Positions 1 through 7,718 of a DNA stretch of 64,000 nucleotides are shown in pieces (within the stretch, counting starts at the first letter, position 1; the number at the start of each line of letters is the position of its first letter). The notes under the pieces are model-generated. The model was given only the letters and a program-made list of their open reading frames with translations. It was not told the DNA's origin and searched no databases. This DNA comes from Mycolicibacterium rhodesiae NBB3 (GTDB lineage Bacteria > Actinomycetota > Actinomycetes > Mycobacteriales > Mycobacteriaceae). Position numbers and translations under genes: made by a program. Location of the stretch: assembly GCF_000230895.2 (NCBI RefSeq), contig NC_016604.1:4216001-4280000 (forward strand), in the 5' to 3' direction.

Positions 1-95
1 TCCTTCGTCGCTGCTTGATCGTCGTCCGGCTAGGTCTGATTGCCGGCCTCCTCATCGCAGCTCCTTCGTCGCTGCTTGATCGTCGTCCGGCTAGG
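1..95. repeat. 34-bp direct repeat, 61-bp period, upstream of ndk
   Basis: Bases 1-34 and 62-95 are identical (both begin TCCTTCGTCGCTGC and end GGCTAGG), separated by 27 unrelated bases. The second copy carries the TAGGCT -10 hexamer of ndk; the first copy ends TAGGTC. The window starts exactly at copy one, so more copies may lie to the left. It looks like a local duplication of an ndk upstream segment. Confidence 0.85.
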
Positions 96-97
96 CT
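92..97 (+). promoter_or_regulatory. Candidate -10 element of ndk (leaderless)
   Basis: TAGGCT fits the mycobacterial TANNNT -10 pattern and lies 7 bases before the GTG start at 105, so transcription would begin at the start codon itself. No convincing -35 hexamer is seen. This spacing supports the GTG start. Confidence 0.5.
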
Positions 98-104
98 GTC
101 GGCC

Positions 105-524
105 GTGACTGACTCGACTGAGCGGACCCTCGTGTTGATCAAGCCCGACGGCGTCAAACGACACCTCATCGGCGAGATTCTCAGCCGAATCGAGCGCAAG
201 GGTCTGACCATCGCGGCCCTGCAGCACCAGGTCGTCAGCGACGAACTGGCCCGCAAGCACTACGCCGAACACGACGGCAAGCCCTTCTTTCCGTCGCTGC
301 TGGAGTTCATCACCTCCGGGCCCGTCGTCGCGGTCATCGTGGAGGGTCCGCGAGCCATCGCGGCGTTTCGTCAGATCGCAGGCGGGACCGACCCCGTCGA
401 GAAGGCGGTGCCCGGCACGATTCGCGGCGATTTCGCGCTGATCACCCAGGACAACCTGGTGCACGGCTCGGATTCGCCGGAGTCCGCAGCCCGCGAGATC
501 GAGCTCTGGTTTCCCAGCTCGTAG
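105..524 (+). CDS. ndk: Nucleoside diphosphate kinase
   Basis: Cytosolic enzyme that moves the gamma phosphate from ATP to NDPs through a phosphohistidine, balancing NTP pools. The 139-residue protein has the whole NDK fold. The active-site histidine is H120 in NLVHGSD, and the conserved N-terminal TERTLVLIKPDG is present. An open frame runs upstream to base 15, but homology to mycobacterial Ndk (about 136 residues) and the -10 hexamer at 92-97 favour GTG at 105. It precedes rne as in other mycobacteria, separated by a 310-bp leader region. Identification is secure; the start is well supported. Confidence 0.95.
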   Translation: MTDSTERTLVLIKPDGVKRHLIGEILSRIERKGLTIAALQHQVVSDELARKHYAEHDGKPFFPSLLEFITSGPVVAVIVEGPRAIAAFRQIAGGTDPVEKAVPGTIRGDFALITQDNLVHGSDSPESAAREIELWFPSS

Positions 525-834
525 CGGTCGCCAAGGGCCAGCTCGTCCGGGTTGGTCGGGGAGCGCGACGTGATGTGGGATACTGGCCACGGGTGACCGA
601 CCCCTTACCAGGGGCCGGATGCCCGAATGAAGACTTAGACGAGCGCGACCATCGCCACCCGCGATGCGGCGCCGACCGTCCAGCCATCATTCAGACCGGC
701 ACCGAAACGGTTCCAATCAGGGGGCCGCTCGGCGCGAGACCATAACAAGCTCGGGCGAAGTCAGTCCGGGTCAATAGCGGAAGCCCTCGCGTGGCCGCGT
801 CATCACGACGCGCCCGGGGGCTAAAGGAGACTAC
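525..834 (+). promoter_or_regulatory. Intergenic region and putative 5' leader of rne
   Basis: These 310 bases hold no credible gene; the short reverse-strand frames here are shadows. A -10-like GATACT lies at 579-584, followed by a small CCCC(N6)GGGG hairpin at 601-614, so the rne transcript could have a 5' leader of roughly 245 bases. RNase E genes in other bacteria are autoregulated through long leaders; that function here is inference. The ribosome site AAAGGAG at 823-829 lies 5 bases before the GTG start of rne. Confidence 0.4.
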
Positions 835-3645
835 GTGGCCGACAGTGACCATTCTGCAGCCCATACCGAAGCCCTATCAGAAGAGAGTCCGCCCGCGGAG
901 GGTGCTCAGCCCGAAGAGCTGAACATCCAGCCGCAGGCGCAGCAGCCTGAGGCTGACACCGCCGCGGAAACCGCGTCGGTCGAGGTCGAACCGGATGCTG
1001 AGCCTGAGGCGGACTCCGACGCGGCGAGCCCCGACGGGGACGAGCCCGAATCCCGGCTGATGCTCGAGACCGCCCAGGACGCACCCGAGCCCGCCAGCTA
1101 CCAGCCGCTGTTCATGGCGCCGCAGCCCGTTCGGTTCGAATACGACGCTGACGCTGACGACGACGATGACGACGACAGCGACGACGACTCCGGTTCGGAC
1201 TCCGACGACGAGCAGTCCGACCGGCCGTCCGGCCGACGCCGGCGCCGAGGACGTCGTGGCCGCGGACGGGGCCGGGGCGAGCAGAACGGCGACGATTCCG
1301 ACGACGACGACTCCGACGGCCGAGGCGGCAGTCAGGACTCCGGTGACGATTCCGACGACTCCGACGATTCCGACGACGACAACGATGACGACTCTGCCGG
1401 CGGCGAGGCCGGCACCCGCCGACGCCGCCGCCGCAGGCGCCGCAAGTCTGGCTCCGGCGACGACGGCGAGAACGGATCCATCGACGATCCGCCGAACACC
1501 GTCGTACACGAGCGCGAGCCACGTAAATCGGGCCGGGGTGACAAGTCCGGCAAGGATGGCGACGGCGAGATCCAGGGGATCAGCGGCTCCACCCGGCTCG
1601 AGGCAAAGCGGCAGCGCCGTCGTGATGGTCGTGACGCGGGCCGTCGGCGTCCGCCGATCCTGAGCGAGGCCGAGTTCCTCGCCCGGCGCGAGGCCGTCGA
1701 GCGGATGATGGTCGTGCGCGACAAGGTCCGCACCGAACCGCCGCACGAGGGCGCGCGCTACACGCAGATCGCCGTGCTCGAAGACGGCGTCGTCGTGGAG
1801 CATTTCGTGACGTCGGCCGCGTCCGCATCGCTGGTCGGCAATATCTATCTCGGGATCGTGCAGAACGTGCTGCCGTCGATGGAGGCCGCCTTCGTCGACA
1901 TCGGCCGCGGCCGCAACGGCGTGCTGTATGCGGGCGAAGTGAACTGGGAGGCAGCAGGTCTGGGCGGCCAGAACCGCAAGATCGAGCAGGCCCTCAAGCC
2001 CGGCGACTACGTCGTCGTTCAGGTCAGTAAGGATCCGGTCGGGCACAAGGGCGCCCGGCTGACCACCCAGGTTTCGCTCGCCGGCCGCTACCTGGTCTAC
2101 GTGCCGGGTGCGTCGTCGACCGGTATCAGCCGCAAGCTGCCCGACACCGAGCGGCAGCGGCTCAAGGAGATCCTTCGCGAGGTCGTGCCGGCCGAGGCGG
2201 GCGTGATCATCCGCACCGCGTCCGAAGGGGTCAAGGAAGAGGACATCCGCACCGACGTCAATCGGCTGCAGGAACGGTGGACGCAGATCGAAGAGCGGGC
2301 CGCCGAGACCAAGCAGAAGGCCGCGGGTGCCGCGGTCGCTCTCTACGAGGAGCCCGACGTGCTGGTGAAGGTCATCCGCGACCTGTTCAACGAGGACTTC
2401 ACCGGCCTCATCGTGTCCGGCGACGAGGCCTGGAACACCATCAACGAGTACGTGAATTCGGTTGCGCCTGAGCTCGTTCCACGCATGACCAAGTATGAGA
2501 CCGCTACAGCCGATGGTCCGGACGTGTTCGCCGTGCACCGCATCGACGAGCAGCTGACCAAGGCGATGGACCGCAAGGTGTGGCTGCCGTCCGGTGGGAC
2601 GCTGGTCATCGACCGCACTGAGGCGATGACGGTGGTCGATGTGAACACCGGCAAGTTCACCGGTTCTGGTGGAAACCTGGAACAGACCGTCACCCGCAAC
2701 AACCTCGAGGCCGCCGAGGAGATCGTCCGTCAGCTGAGGCTGCGTGACATCGGCGGCATCGTCGTCATCGACTTCATCGACATGGTGCTGGAATCGAACC
2801 GCGATCTGGTGTTGCGCCGGCTGACTGAAGCTCTGGCGCGTGACCGCACCCGCCATCAGGTCTCCGAAGTCACCTCACTGGGGCTAGTGCAGCTGACGCG
2901 AAAGAAGTTGGGCACCGGGCTGATCGAAGCGTTCTCCACGACCTGCCCGGACTGCGGTGGCAGGGGGATTCTGCTGCACGGCGATCCCGTCGACTCCACG
3001 TCGTCCGGCGGACGTAAGGCCGAGACCGGCGGTGGGCGGCGCGGCAAGCGTGGCAAGCGCGGCGGAAAAGCCGAAGACGTCGCCGTCGCCAAGGTGCCGT
3101 CGCATCCCGCCGGCGAGCATCCGATGTTCAAGGCGATGGCCGCTGCCAACGGGCGCCATGAGGACGACGAAGACGACGACGACGACACCGAGAAGACCGC
3201 TGAAGAGGTTGCTGAAGTCGATTCGGAGACCATTCGCGAAGCGGTTGCCGAGAGCGCCGAGGAGGATTCTGACGAGGACTTCGACGACGCGGATGACGAC
3301 GAGTCCGACGAGGACGAGTCCGATGAGGACGACATCGACCTGGACGACGATGACGATGAAGACGATGACGATATCGAGGTCATCGGCTCCGACGATGAGG
3401 ACTCCGACGACGACTCCGACGATGAAGACTCGGACGACGAGGACTCCGATGACGAGGACTCAGACGATGAGGACTCCGACGACGATGAGGACTCCGACGA
3501 CGACGAGCCCGACGACGACGAGCCCGACGAGGACGATGACGACGAGTTCGAAGATGACGAGCCCGTCGCGGTGGTGGCGCCGGCCGGCCGGCATCGGCGC
3601 CGCGCCGCCGCCAGGCCCGCAGGACCGCCGATCAACGAGGATTGA
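835..3645 (+). CDS. rne: Ribonuclease E/G
   Basis: Endoribonuclease starting mRNA decay and rRNA/tRNA processing. The 936-residue protein has an acidic, low-complexity N-terminal arm (about 1-270, Asp/Ser runs mixed with Arg-rich patches). An S1 RNA-binding region follows (about 300-420, with FVDIGRGRNGVLYAGEV). The catalytic DNase-I-like region has metal-binding aspartates D602 in VVDVNTGK and D646/D649 in IDFIDM. The zinc-link cysteines are C704 and C707 in CPDCGGRG. A second very acidic tail runs from about 775 to 930. Disordered arms on both sides of the core are typical of actinobacterial RNase E, where they scaffold a degradosome. The start is GTG with AAAGGAG 5 bases upstream. Confidence 0.95.
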   Translation: MADSDHSAAHTEALSEESPPAEGAQPEELNIQPQAQQPEADTAAETASVEVEPDAEPEADSDAASPDGDEPESRLMLETAQDAPEPASYQPLFMAPQPVRFEYDADADDDDDDDSDDDSGSDSDDEQSDRPSGRRRRRGRRGRGRGRGEQNGDDSDDDDSDGRGGSQDSGDDSDDSDDSDDDNDDDSAGGEAGTRRRRRRRRRKSGSGDDGENGSIDDPPNTVVHEREPRKSGRGDKSGKDGDGEIQGISGSTRLEAKRQRRRDGRDAGRRRPPILSEAEFLARREAVERMMVVRDKVRTEPPHEGARYTQIAVLEDGVVVEHFVTSAASASLVGNIYLGIVQNVLPSMEAAFVDIGRGRNGVLYAGEVNWEAAGLGGQNRKIEQALKPGDYVVVQVSKDPVGHKGARLTTQVSLAGRYLVYVPGASSTGISRKLPDTERQRLKEILREVVPAEAGVIIRTASEGVKEEDIRTDVNRLQERWTQIEERAAETKQKAAGAAVALYEEPDVLVKVIRDLFNEDFTGLIVSGDEAWNTINEYVNSVAPELVPRMTKYETATADGPDVFAVHRIDEQLTKAMDRKVWLPSGGTLVIDRTEAMTVVDVNTGKFTGSGGNLEQTVTRNNLEAAEEIVRQLRLRDIGGIVVIDFIDMVLESNRDLVLRRLTEALARDRTRHQVSEVTSLGLVQLTRKKLGTGLIEAFSTTCPDCGGRGILLHGDPVDSTSSGGRKAETGGGRRGKRGKRGGKAEDVAVAKVPSHPAGEHPMFKAMAAANGRHEDDEDDDDDTEKTAEEVAEVDSETIREAVAESAEEDSDEDFDDADDDESDEDESDEDDIDLDDDDDEDDDDIEVIGSDDEDSDDDSDDEDSDDEDSDDEDSDDEDSDDDEDSDDDEPDDDEPDEDDDDEFEDDEPVAVVAPAGRHRRRAAARPAGPPINED
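3394..3498 (+). repeat. 15-bp tandem repeat coding for Asp/Glu-Ser units in rne
   Basis: Degenerate copies of GATGAGGACTCCGAC start at 3394, 3421, 3436, 3451, 3466 and 3484, several directly abutting. Each encodes D-E-D-S-D. Third-position changes between copies keep the acidic peptide, so it is a coding repeat under protein-level selection. It could vary in copy number by slippage. Confidence 0.8.
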
Positions 3646-3685
3646 CGGTCGACGTAGCAGCCCTGGTGGCGTGACCTGCGGTGAT

Positions 3686-3715
3686 TTGACCCTCGCCGCG
3701 CGACTCAAGTAATCT
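3686..3715 (+). promoter_or_regulatory. Sigma-A-type promoter of rplU-rpmA
   Basis: TTGACC at 3686-3691 and TAATCT at 3710-3715 are separated by 18 bases and lie about 105 bases before rplU. Both hexamers match the housekeeping consensus well, the best -35/-10 pair seen in this window. It gives the ribosomal protein genes a promoter separate from rne. Confidence 0.7.
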
Positions 3716-3728
3716 TGAGCAGTTGTCG

Positions 3729-3754
3729 CCAGGCCTTTCAGGCCGGCGGCCTGG
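3729..3754 (+). promoter_or_regulatory. Hairpin in the rplU leader
   Basis: CCAGGCC at 3729-3735 pairs perfectly with GGCCTGG at 3748-3754 around a 12-base loop. It would form about 10 bases into the transcript from the 3686-3715 promoter. L21 operons of other phyla carry autoregulatory leaders; whether this hairpin plays that role is inference. Confidence 0.45.
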
Positions 3755-3821
3755 AAAGACCCGGAAACCCAGACATGCGCAGCCACCAGTAGCGCGCGCC
3801 CAGAACGAGAAGAAGGACCTG

Positions 3822-4145
3822 ATGGCAGGCGAGAAAGCCACGTACGCGATCGTCAAGACCGGCGGCAAGCAGTACAAGGTCGCGGTCGGCGACGTGGTCA
3901 AGGTCGAGAAGCTCGACGCCGAGGCCGGCGCCAAGGTGTCGCTGCCGGTCGCCCTGGTGGTTGACGGTGCGAACGTCACCAGCGCCGCCAAGGACCTGGA
4001 GAAGGTCGCGGTCACCGGCGAGGTGCTCGAGCACACCAAGGGCCCCAAGATCCGCATCCACAAGTTCAAGAACAAGACCGGCTATCACAAGCGGCAGGGT
4101 CACCGTCAGCAGCTGACGGTCCTCAAGGTCACCGGAATCAAGTAG
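3822..4145 (+). CDS. rplU: 50S ribosomal protein L21
   Basis: Structural protein of the large subunit, 107 residues. The L21 body (TYAIVKTGGKQYKVAVGD and the C-terminal GYHKRQGHRQQLTVLKVTGI) is intact. The frame is open upstream to 3723, but ATG at 3822 follows an AAGGA site at 3814 and gives the family length. rpmA follows after 13 bases, so the two genes form one transcript driven by the 3686-3715 promoter. Confidence 0.96.
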   Translation: MAGEKATYAIVKTGGKQYKVAVGDVVKVEKLDAEAGAKVSLPVALVVDGANVTSAAKDLEKVAVTGEVLEHTKGPKIRIHKFKNKTGYHKRQGHRQQLTVLKVTGIK

Positions 4146-4158
4146 TAGGAGGCGACAC

Positions 4159-4425
4159 ATGGCACACAAGAAGGGCGCTTCCAGCTCACGCAACGGTCGC
4201 GACTCAGCCGCCCAGCGGCTCGGCGTCAAGCGTTTCGGCGGTCAGATCGTCAAGGCGGGCGAGATCTTGGTGCGCCAGCGCGGCACCCACTTCCACCCCG
4301 GTGTGAACGTCGGGCGCGGCGGCGACGACACGCTGTTCGCTACGGCGCCCGGCGCCGTCACCTTCGGCACCAAGCGTGGCCGCAAGACGGTCAGCGTTCT
4401 GCGACCAGTTGCGTCGGAGGCCTGA
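4159..4425 (+). CDS. rpmA: 50S ribosomal protein L27
   Basis: Large-subunit protein whose N-terminal tail reaches the peptidyl-transferase centre. The 88 residues are full length and begin MAHKKGASSSRNGRDS without the cleaved N-terminal extension found in Firmicutes. The motif GVKRFGGQ and the TLFAT segment near the C-terminus are typical. A strong AGGAGG lies about 7 bases before the ATG. The gene is followed by a long perfect hairpin before obg. Confidence 0.97.
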   Translation: MAHKKGASSSRNGRDSAAQRLGVKRFGGQIVKAGEILVRQRGTHFHPGVNVGRGGDDTLFATAPGAVTFGTKRGRKTVSVLRPVASEA

Positions 4426-4439
4426 CTTCCTGCCGCGAA

Positions 4440-4487
4440 TGTGAAGCTACTGCGAATTCTCGGCTGAATTTCCGCAGTAGCTTCACA
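4440..4487 (+). terminator. Long inverted repeat between rpmA and obg
   Basis: GTGAAGCTACTGCG at 4441-4454 is the exact reverse complement of 4473-4486, and flanking T4440/A4487 also pair, giving a 15-bp stem. AATT at 4455-4458 and 4467-4470 can extend it with a small bulge. There is no U-run after it, so it would be a U-tract-free mycobacterial terminator, an attenuator ahead of obg (24 bases before its start), or an interspersed palindrome. Confidence 0.65.
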
Positions 4488-4509
4488 CTCGTGATGGAAA
4501 GGAAGCCCG

Positions 4510-5955
4510 ATGTCCCGGTTCGTCGACCGCGTACTGATTCACGCGAAGGCGGGCAACGGCGGTAACGGCTGCGCCTCGGTTCATCGCGAGAAGTTCAAAC
4601 CACTCGGGGGACCCGACGGCGGTAACGGCGGACGCGGCGGCAGCGTCGTGCTGGTCGTCGACCCGCAGGTGCACACCCTGCTCGATTTCCACTTTCACCC
4701 CCACGTCGTCGCGCCCTCGGGCAAGCAGGGCATGGGAGGCAACCGCGACGGGGCCGCAGGCGCCGACCTCGAGGTCAGGGTGCCCGACGGCACCGTGGTG
4801 CTCGACGAAAACGGCAGGCTGCTCGCAGATCTGGTCGGCGCGGGCACCCGCTTCGATGCGGCGGCAGGCGGTCGTGGCGGGCTCGGCAACGCCGCACTGG
4901 CCTCGCGTGCGCGCAAGGCGCCGGGGTTCGCGCTACTCGGCGAGAAGGGGCAGGTCCGCGACCTCACCCTGGAACTGAAGACGGTCGCCGACATCGGCCT
5001 GGTCGGATTCCCCTCCGCCGGAAAGTCGTCGCTCGTCTCGGCGATCTCGGCCGCCAAACCCAAGGTCGCCGACTATCCGTTCACGACACTGACGCCCAAC
5101 CTCGGTGTGGTGTCGGCGGGGGAGCACACCTTCACGGTCGCCGACGTGCCCGGCCTGATCCCCGGCGCCTCCGAAGGTCGCGGCCTCGGGCTGGACTTCC
5201 TGCGGCACATCGAACGCTGCGCGGTGCTGGTGCACGTCGTCGACTGCGCGACGCTGGAACCCGGACGCGACCCGGTCTCCGACATCGAGGCGCTCGAGGC
5301 TGAGCTGGCCGCCTACACTCCGACGCTGCAAGGTGATTCGACACTGGGCGATTTGGCCTCTCGACCGCGCGCGGTGGTCCTCAACAAGATCGACGTGCCG
5401 GAAGCGCGCGAACTTGCCGACTTCGTACGCGACGAGATCACCAGCCGATTCGGTTGGAAGGTGTTCGAGATATCGACGGTGTCGCGAGAGGGTCTGCGGC
5501 CCTTGACGTTTGCGCTCTGGGACATGGTGTCCGCCTATCGCGAGTCGCAACCCGCCGCGGTGCCCCGTAGGCCGGTGATCCGCCCAATCCCCGTAAACGA
5601 GACCGGATTCACCGTCGAATCAGACGGCGAGGGCGGATTCGTCGTGCGCGGTGCCCGGCCGCAGCGGTGGATCGCTCAGACGGATTTCACCAACGACGAG
5701 GCCGTGGGATACCTCGGCGACCGGTTGGCGCGGCTCGGCGTCGAGGACGAGTTGCTTCGGCTCGGCGCGAAGCCGGGCTGTGCGGTCACCATCGGCGACA
5801 TGACGTTCGACTGGGAGCCGCAGACCCCGGCCGGGGTCGACTTGCCGCTGTCGGGCCGCGGTACCGACGTCAGACTCGAGCAGACCGATCGGCCCAAAGC
5901 CGACGAGCGAAAGGCCGCGCGTCGTGAGCGACGCCGGCCCCGCGGTGAATCATGA
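4510..5955 (+). CDS. obg: Obg-family GTPase
   Basis: Essential GTPase acting in 50S ribosome maturation and stress signalling. The 481-residue protein has a glycine-rich Obg fold (about 1-157), then a G domain with P-loop GFPSAGKSS (166-174), switch region YPFTTLTPNLG, DVPGL and NKID motifs. A C-terminal OCT-type domain (about 350-430) and a basic tail follow. ATG at 4510 follows GGAAAGGA. Its TGA overlaps the proB ATG by 4 bases, so proB is translationally coupled. Family length and motif order are normal. Confidence 0.96.
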   Translation: MSRFVDRVLIHAKAGNGGNGCASVHREKFKPLGGPDGGNGGRGGSVVLVVDPQVHTLLDFHFHPHVVAPSGKQGMGGNRDGAAGADLEVRVPDGTVVLDENGRLLADLVGAGTRFDAAAGGRGGLGNAALASRARKAPGFALLGEKGQVRDLTLELKTVADIGLVGFPSAGKSSLVSAISAAKPKVADYPFTTLTPNLGVVSAGEHTFTVADVPGLIPGASEGRGLGLDFLRHIERCAVLVHVVDCATLEPGRDPVSDIEALEAELAAYTPTLQGDSTLGDLASRPRAVVLNKIDVPEARELADFVRDEITSRFGWKVFEISTVSREGLRPLTFALWDMVSAYRESQPAAVPRRPVIRPIPVNETGFTVESDGEGGFVVRGARPQRWIAQTDFTNDEAVGYLGDRLARLGVEDELLRLGAKPGCAVTIGDMTFDWEPQTPAGVDLPLSGRGTDVRLEQTDRPKADERKAARRERRRPRGES

Positions 5956-7049
5956 GTCACCGGGACGTGATTCGGCGAGCGCGAAGCGTCGTCGTGAAGG
6001 TCGGCACTACCGCGCTGACCACACCCTCCGGTGTGTTCGACGTCGGCAGGCTGGCGACGCTGGCAGACGCGATCGAGGCCCGCATGAAAGCGGGTTCGGA
6101 CGTGGTGATCGTGTCGTCGGGCGCCATCGCCGCGGGTATCGAACCACTCAAGCTGTCGAAGCGGCCCGCCGACCTCGCCACCAAACAGGCCGCGGCGAGT
6201 GTCGGACAGGTCGCGCTCGTCAACGCGTGGAACACGGCATTCGCCCGCTATGACCGTACCGTCGGGCAGGTGCTGCTGACCGCACACGACATCTCGATGC
6301 GAGTGCAGCACACCAACGCTCAGCGCACGCTGGACCGGCTGCGTGCACTGCACGCGGTCGCGATCGTCAACGAGAACGACACCGTCGCCACCAACGAGAT
6401 CCGGTTCGGCGACAACGACCGGCTGTCGGCACTGGTGGCCCATCTCGTCGGCGCCGATGCGCTTGTGCTGCTGTCCGACATCGATGGCCTGTACGATGCC
6501 GATCCGCGTAAAGGCAACGCGCGCTTCATCTCCGAGGTTACTGGTCCGGCCGACCTCGACGGTGTGGTGGCGGGGCGCAGCAGCCACCTGGGCACCGGCG
6601 GAATGGCATCCAAGCTGTCGTCGGCGCTGCTGGCAGCCGACGCGGGCGTGCCGGTGTTGCTGGCCGCGGCCAGCGACGCCGCGACCGCGCTCGTGGACGC
6701 ATCGGTGGGCACGGTGTTCGCGCCTCGCCCCGAACGGATGTCGGCACGAAAATTCTGGGTACGCTACGCCGCCGAGGCCGCCGGGGCGCTCACACTCGAC
6801 GACGGTGCGGTCCGGGCCGTCGTGCGGCAGCGACGGTCGCTGCTGCCTGCGGGCATCACCGCGGTATCAGGCCGATTCTTCGGCGGCGATGTCGTCGAGT
6901 TGCGCTCGCAGGACGCGACGATGATCGCGCGCGGTGTGGTCGCCTACGACCATGCCGAATTGGCGACCATGCTCGGCCGCTCGACGTCCGACCTGCCGGC
7001 CGAGATGCGCCGACCGGCCGTTCACGCCGACGACCTGGTCGCCGTCTAG
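5952..7049 (+). CDS. proB: Glutamate 5-kinase
   Basis: First step of proline synthesis: ATP-dependent phosphorylation of glutamate. The 365-residue protein has an amino-acid-kinase domain (about 1-255; VVKVGTTAL, SSGAIAAG, NENDTVA, LLSDIDGLYDADPR, GTGGMASK) followed by a C-terminal PUA domain (about 270-360). It begins inside the end of obg (ATGA overlap), the usual mycobacterial arrangement. Its TAG shares a CTAG with the stop of the convergent gene at 7046. The partner proA lies 9 kb downstream. Confidence 0.95.
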   Translation: MSHRDVIRRARSVVVKVGTTALTTPSGVFDVGRLATLADAIEARMKAGSDVVIVSSGAIAAGIEPLKLSKRPADLATKQAAASVGQVALVNAWNTAFARYDRTVGQVLLTAHDISMRVQHTNAQRTLDRLRALHAVAIVNENDTVATNEIRFGDNDRLSALVAHLVGADALVLLSDIDGLYDADPRKGNARFISEVTGPADLDGVVAGRSSHLGTGGMASKLSSALLAADAGVPVLLAAASDAATALVDASVGTVFAPRPERMSARKFWVRYAAEAAGALTLDDGAVRAVVRQRRSLLPAGITAVSGRFFGGDVVELRSQDATMIARGVVAYDHAELATMLGRSTSDLPAEMRRPAVHADDLVAV

Positions 7050-7711
7050 TTGCAGAGCCGGTCGCCGAGTTTGGCCAGCATCGACTTGATCTGCTCGGCC
7101 CGCTCGTCGGCATGGTCCATCACATCGTCCTCGGCGGGACAGACCGTAACGCCGTTCGCCTGCGCGGTCGCTTCGAAGCACGCGCGTACGGCGGGGTCGG
7201 CGAGGATCACCGCGGCGAGCATTCCCGGCGCGAGCTCGCGCGTCCGTAACAGCCCTCGATAACTCACCTCGGCGGGTATGCGGATATCCATGGCACCGCC
7301 TTCGAGCTGCTGCTTCGCCGCTGCGAGCAGCAGCGTGAGGGCAGCTCGCGAGATCGCCCCGATCACTCTTCGTCGGAACGGGAACCATGGCACCGGCAGC
7401 TTGTCGATCTGGCTGTCCAAGCCTCCGGTGAACATGTACTCGATCAGGCTGCGGGTGCGGACTTCTTCGACGTCGGCCCATTCGACCTTGTCGCCGTCGA
7501 ACTCGACGGCATCCTCGCTGATCGCGACTCCGCCGAAATAGTTGAGCTTGCGGACCAGGCCGCGCAGCTTGCCCGGTGTCAGCGAGTGGTTGGCGACCAT
7601 GTCGCCGACGCCGAGCGCCCAGCGACCCGAGACGGGGCCGGGATCGGGCCGGTGACTTTCCAGCAGCGCCTGCAACCAGGAGGCATCGTCGTCGTGGGTG
7701 GCGGTGGGCAC
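7046..7711 (-). CDS. Conserved hypothetical protein of unknown function
   Basis: 221 residues from a GTG at 7711; the frame is open further upstream but that part overlaps the sirtuin gene. I do not recognise a domain. The middle is mixed alpha/beta in look (ALGVGDMVANHS, LNYFGGVAIS, VEWADVEEVRTRS), with a moderately hydrophobic stretch near residue 115 that is too short for a membrane anchor. It starts 7 bases after the sirtuin gene ends, so the two are probably cotranscribed. Confidence 0.75.
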   Translation of the reverse strand: MPTATHDDDASWLQALLESHRPDPGPVSGRWALGVGDMVANHSLTPGKLRGLVRKLNYFGGVAISEDAVEFDGDKVEWADVEEVRTRSLIEYMFTGGLDSQIDKLPVPWFPFRRRVIGAISRAALTLLLAAAKQQLEGGAMDIRIPAEVSYRGLLRTRELAPGMLAAVILADPAVRACFEATAQANGVTVCPAEDDVMDHADERAEQIKSMLAKLGDRLCN

Positions 7712-7718
7712 TGATCCA

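Noticed and set aside
15..104. N-terminal extension or signal peptide on Ndk
   Set aside because: The in-frame upstream codons fall in the 34-bp repeat and promoter region; Ndk is cytosolic and family length fits GTG 105.
877..2856. 659-codon open frame antisense to rne
   Set aside because: It is the mirror of Asp/Glu/Ser codon runs and of the catalytic domain of RNase E; it has no domain and no ribosome site.
3394..3498. CRISPR-like periodic repeat
   Set aside because: Units are 15 bp, abutting and in frame within rne; there are no spacers and no cas genes.
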